Of a stretch of 24,186 bases of DNA, positions 22,270-24,186 are shown one piece after another; position 1 is the first letter of the stretch, and each line of letters opens with the position of its first letter. The notes under the pieces were generated by a model, which saw nothing but the letters and a program-made list of their open reading frames with translations, was not told where the DNA came from and ran no database searches. The position numbers and the translations under genes were made by a program. The DNA is from JAKACA01 sp050010115 (GTDB lineage: Bacteria > Actinomycetota > Acidimicrobiia > Acidimicrobiales > Bog-793): assembly GCA_050010115.1 (NCBI GenBank), contig JBEKLQ010000063.1:1-24186 (forward strand), in the 5' to 3' direction.

Positions 22270-22745
22270 TCGCCCAGCCCGACAAGCTCGTCGAAACGAG
22301 CGGCATCCACACGACCAAACACCTCGCCGTCGATCATCACGGCCGGCGACAGCGCGCAGTTGCCCAGGCAGAAAACCTGCTCCAGCGTCACCCTGCCGTC
22401 GGCGGTCGTCCCCCCGAGCAGCACACCCAGGCGTCCCGCTGCGTGAGCCACGAGGGCATCGGCTCCCATCGCCTGGCACGCCTCAGCTCGGCACACCCGG
22501 ACCACGGACTCGCCGGGCGGCTGATCACGGAAGTCGGCGTAGAACGAGGCCACACCGAACACTTCGGCCTCGGACAGGTTGAGGGCATCGGCCACGACAG
22601 CGATCGAAGCCCGGTCGACACAGCCGAAGGCGTCGTTCAGCGCCCGCAGCACCGGCAGCAGTGGACCGCGCTGGTGCTCGTGCTCCGCGACAAGCTGCCG
22701 GGCACGATCCTCGGAGAAGGGCTCGATCGGTCCTCGCAGGGTCAT
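22266..22745 (-). CDS. fdsG: Formate dehydrogenase gamma subunit (NuoE-like, [2Fe-2S])
   Basis: The 159-residue product is a thioredoxin-like ferredoxin of the NuoE type. Four Cys ligands bind the [2Fe-2S] cluster: Cys85 and Cys90 (VCRAEACQ) and Cys126 and Cys130 (FCLGNCALSP). The N-terminal helical part contains LLPVLRALNDAFGCV and LSEAEVFGVASFYADF, as usual for the family. It forms the diaphorase with FdsB. It is the first gene of the operon, so its promoter should lie in the 155 bp shared with the divergent DUF2277 gene. I could not pick out a convincing promoter or a Shine-Dalgarno there. Confidence 0.93.
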   Translation of the reverse strand: MTLRGPIEPFSEDRARQLVAEHEHQRGPLLPVLRALNDAFGCVDRASIAVVADALNLSEAEVFGVASFYADFRDQPPGESVVRVCRAEACQAMGADALVAHAAGRLGVLLGGTTADGRVTLEQVFCLGNCALSPAVMIDGEVFGRVDAARFDELVGLGE

Positions 22746-22900
22746 GGCGTACGTGCGGGACTCGTGGATGCCGGCACGCTCCGAGGTTAACTCGCCGTTC
22801 AGGTGGCCCGTGACGGAGGAGCCCGACGGCGTGGTAGCACTCGAGCGCGCCGTCAGAATTGCGTCTCGCGGGAGCCAGCTGGCGTGCCATCGTGGTACCT

Positions 22901-23182
22901 ATGTGCCGAAGCATCGTCAGCTTGCGTGGCGTCCTGGTCGCCACACCCGAAGAGGTCGAGGCAGCTGCTCGTCAGTTCGTCCGGAAGATCTCGGGAACGA
23001 AGTCCAAGGCGCCGTCCCGTGCCAACCAGGAGGCGTTCGACCATGCCATCGCCGAGATCGCGGATGCCACGTCGCGCCTGCTCTCAGCTTGGGTCGTGGG
23101 GCCTCAGCCGGCTGCTGCCGTCAGCCCCAGCGGTCCGGCTCGAGCGACGACGGGCCGACGTGCTCGGCCAACCACTCCGTGA
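22901..23182 (+). CDS. DUF2277 family protein
   Basis: The ATG at 22901 begins MCRSIVSLRG, the invariant-looking start of DUF2277 proteins. EEVEAAARQFVRKISG, then KAPSRANQEAFDHAI and TSRLLSAW follow. The core is about 65 residues and the product 93. The function of the family is unknown. The last 20-odd residues (after LLSAW) are Pro/Ala/Arg-rich and lie over the end of the convergent DUF2461 gene, so the normal stop may have been lost by a small change and the tail be an accidental extension. The frame is open upstream but the family start is clear. It diverges from fdsG. Confidence 0.85.
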   Translation: MCRSIVSLRGVLVATPEEVEAAARQFVRKISGTKSKAPSRANQEAFDHAIAEIADATSRLLSAWVVGPQPAAAVSPSGPARATTGRRARPTTP

Positions 23183-23771
23183 CGGGTTTCGTCGCGTGCA
23201 GGAAGTCCACCACCTTCTTCTTCGCCCGGGCGGTGCCGAGCCACTCGCCCGGCGGCCACTCCTGCCAAGCGACGAGACCTTTGTTGCGAAGCAGGTCGAT
23301 ACGCGGGTGATCCTTCGGGTAGCCCTTCGGTGCCGTCTTCAACGAGTCGTGCCCGTGCACCGAGATACCGCGTCGGTCCAGCACGGCGATCAGTCGCTCC
23401 AACGCCACGCCTGACGAGTCGGCGGCCACGGCTTGCCGGTACCGAGCGAGCTGGTCCGCCGCCATTTGGTACGTGCCCGTTCCGACACCGAGGCCGTTCG
23501 CCGAGAACTGCACGTACCCGCCATTGGCAAGCGCGGCGCCCATCGCTGTCTTGTAGGGAGCCTTGTCCCTGCTAAAGCGCACATCCCGGTACGGCCGGAA
23601 GATCTTGCCCTCGCCGAAGCCAGCCGCCAGCTCGATGAGCAGCTCGCTCATCGGCCCGTAGACGGCTCGCTCGTAGACCGACTTGTTCTCGGTCCAGTAC
23701 GCCTTCGAGTTGTCAGCCTCGAGCCCTTCGTAGAACTCGATGGCCTCCGCCGGCCACCCCTTGAACGCCAT
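23121..23771 (-). CDS. DUF2461 family protein
   Basis: The 216-residue product matches the DUF2461 pattern: FKGWPAEAIEFYEGLEADN near the start, then KSVYERAVYGPMSELL, FRPYRDVRFSRDKAPYKT (about 58-75) and a C-terminal segment with KGYPKDHPRIDLLRNKGL. The length is normal for the family. The biochemical role is unknown and no catalytic residue can be named. The start is preceded by TACACT at 6 nt and no Shine-Dalgarno, consistent with a leaderless message. Its 3' end overlaps the convergent DUF2277 gene by 62 bp. Confidence 0.88.
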   Translation of the reverse strand: MAFKGWPAEAIEFYEGLEADNSKAYWTENKSVYERAVYGPMSELLIELAAGFGEGKIFRPYRDVRFSRDKAPYKTAMGAALANGGYVQFSANGLGVGTGTYQMAADQLARYRQAVAADSSGVALERLIAVLDRRGISVHGHDSLKTAPKGYPKDHPRIDLLRNKGLVAWQEWPPGEWLGTARAKKKVVDFLHATKPVTEWLAEHVGPSSLEPDRWG

Positions 23772-23777
23772 CAGCGC

Positions 23778-23783
23778 AGTGTA
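23778..23783 (-). promoter_or_regulatory. Candidate -10 of a leaderless DUF2461 transcript
   Basis: TACACT on the minus strand ends 6 nt before the ATG at 23771. No -35 is convincing. The placement is the same as at the MFS and ArsR starts. Confidence 0.4.
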
Positions 23784-24045
23784 AGCGCGCCGATGCGCTA
23801 CACACGCGGGACGGACCGGTCACCATGACCGGTCCGGTGCCCACACAATGATCCGGCATGGAATCGTCCATCCGTGCTTGTCGGACATGGATCACGAGAT
23901 CATCACCGACCCCGTGCCCACGGCCAGTTGCCACCGGCGTGCCAACCACCCTGAACGTGCGGTCATACTCCGCTGGGGTTCGGGCGGGCTCGGCCAGAGA
24001 GCCTCACTCCTGTCATCGAGGCGGTCGGGCGCTGATGGCACGGCA

Positions 24046-24067
24046 GCCCGGGCCGGTCAGCCCGGGC
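24046..24067. other. Hairpin of two GCCCGGGC octamers
   Basis: GCCCGGGC (24046-24053) recurs at 24060-24067 with a 6-base gap. Since each octamer is itself palindromic, the pair is both a direct and an inverted repeat and could form an 8-bp stem in RNA of either strand. It overlaps the end of the possible leader ORF. Confidence 0.45.
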
Positions 24068-24116
24068 CTCTCCAGTCCGGTGGATCGGACTCCTCGGAAC
24101 AGTCGCACGTTCTCAC
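24057..24116 (-). CDS. Possible 19-residue leader peptide
   Basis: A GTG at 24116, with GGAAGGAG 6 nt upstream, opens 20 codons ending in TGA. The product (MRTCDCSEESDPPDWRGPG) has two Cys near the start. The strong ribosome binding site and the hairpin at its end resemble an attenuation leader. However, the next gene in this direction (DUF2461) is about 290 bp away and has its own candidate promoter, so the idea is weak. Confidence 0.25.
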   Translation of the reverse strand: MRTCDCSEESDPPDWRGPG

Positions 24117-24186
24117 GGTGACTCCTTCCGTTGCCTTCACATCACGGGAACCGCTTCCCGTGTCCCCCATGCTGATCCCCCGGACG

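Larger units (their letters stand above)
23784..24186. other. Right-end stretch with no firm gene
   Basis: Apart from the tiny ORF and hairpin noted separately, this stretch shows no convincing coding frame. A near-palindromic ACCGGTCACCATGACCGGT lies at 23815-23833 and could be an operator. A gene may begin beyond the right edge. Confidence 0.45.

Overview
The window is GC-rich throughout. Its gene families (lipoprotein NlpC/P60, ABC-2 permease with a long extracytoplasmic domain, stand-alone LigD-type polymerase, DUF2277, DUF2461) and several starts sitting 5-6 nt behind a -10-like hexamer point to an Actinomycetota chromosome, perhaps Acidimicrobiia or a relative. No rRNA or full tRNA is present, so the placement is tentative.

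Region 1 (1-6013) is the right-hand part of an integrated element. It holds a possible partial gene, a small membrane protein, an NlpC/P60 lipoprotein, an ABC-2 permease that looks cut at its N-terminus, a decayed excisionase, an intact excisionase and a tyrosine integrase. Just after the integrase lies the 3' end of a tRNA-like gene, best read as tmRNA (ssrA), followed by a strong hairpin. This looks like attR; the intact ssrA end would lie left of the window.

Region 2 (6150-10800) has a small putative membrane protein, then a two-gene TetR + DHA2-type MFS efflux operon on the minus strand. An ArsR-type regulator and a PLP enzyme lie on the plus strand. The divergent MFS/ArsR intergenic region is dense in signals: two candidate leaderless promoters, a palindrome, and three TCTGTC repeats exactly 17 bp apart. 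A small two-helix membrane protein follows.

Region 3 (10846-15365) carries a stand-alone LigD-type polymerase/primase domain. Convergent to it is a coupled pair: a GDPD phosphodiesterase and a protein joining an N-terminal HicB-like segment to a DinB-like helical domain. An NfeD + stomatin-like (SPFH) membrane pair follows. A long near-palindrome and a 49-bp tandem repeat lie between the stomatin gene and the convergent chrA.

Region 4 (15366-22745, minus strand) is the metabolic centre: a soluble NAD-dependent molybdenum formate dehydrogenase operon. fdsG, fdsB and fdsA overlap by ATGA junctions and fdsD starts 7 nt after fdsA. An EamA/DMT permease and a ChrA-family transporter follow in the same direction. 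The catalytic residue is Cys, not Sec. No fdhD/fdsC or molybdenum cofactor gene is present.

Region 5 (22901-24186) has convergent, overlapping DUF2277 and DUF2461 genes and a possible tiny Cys-containing leader ORF with a hairpin. I see no clearly new multi-gene system. The best leads are the ssrA-targeting element with its duplicated, decayed excisionase, the phased MFS/ArsR operator region, the Fds-EamA-ChrA neighbourhood, and the HicB-DinB fusion.
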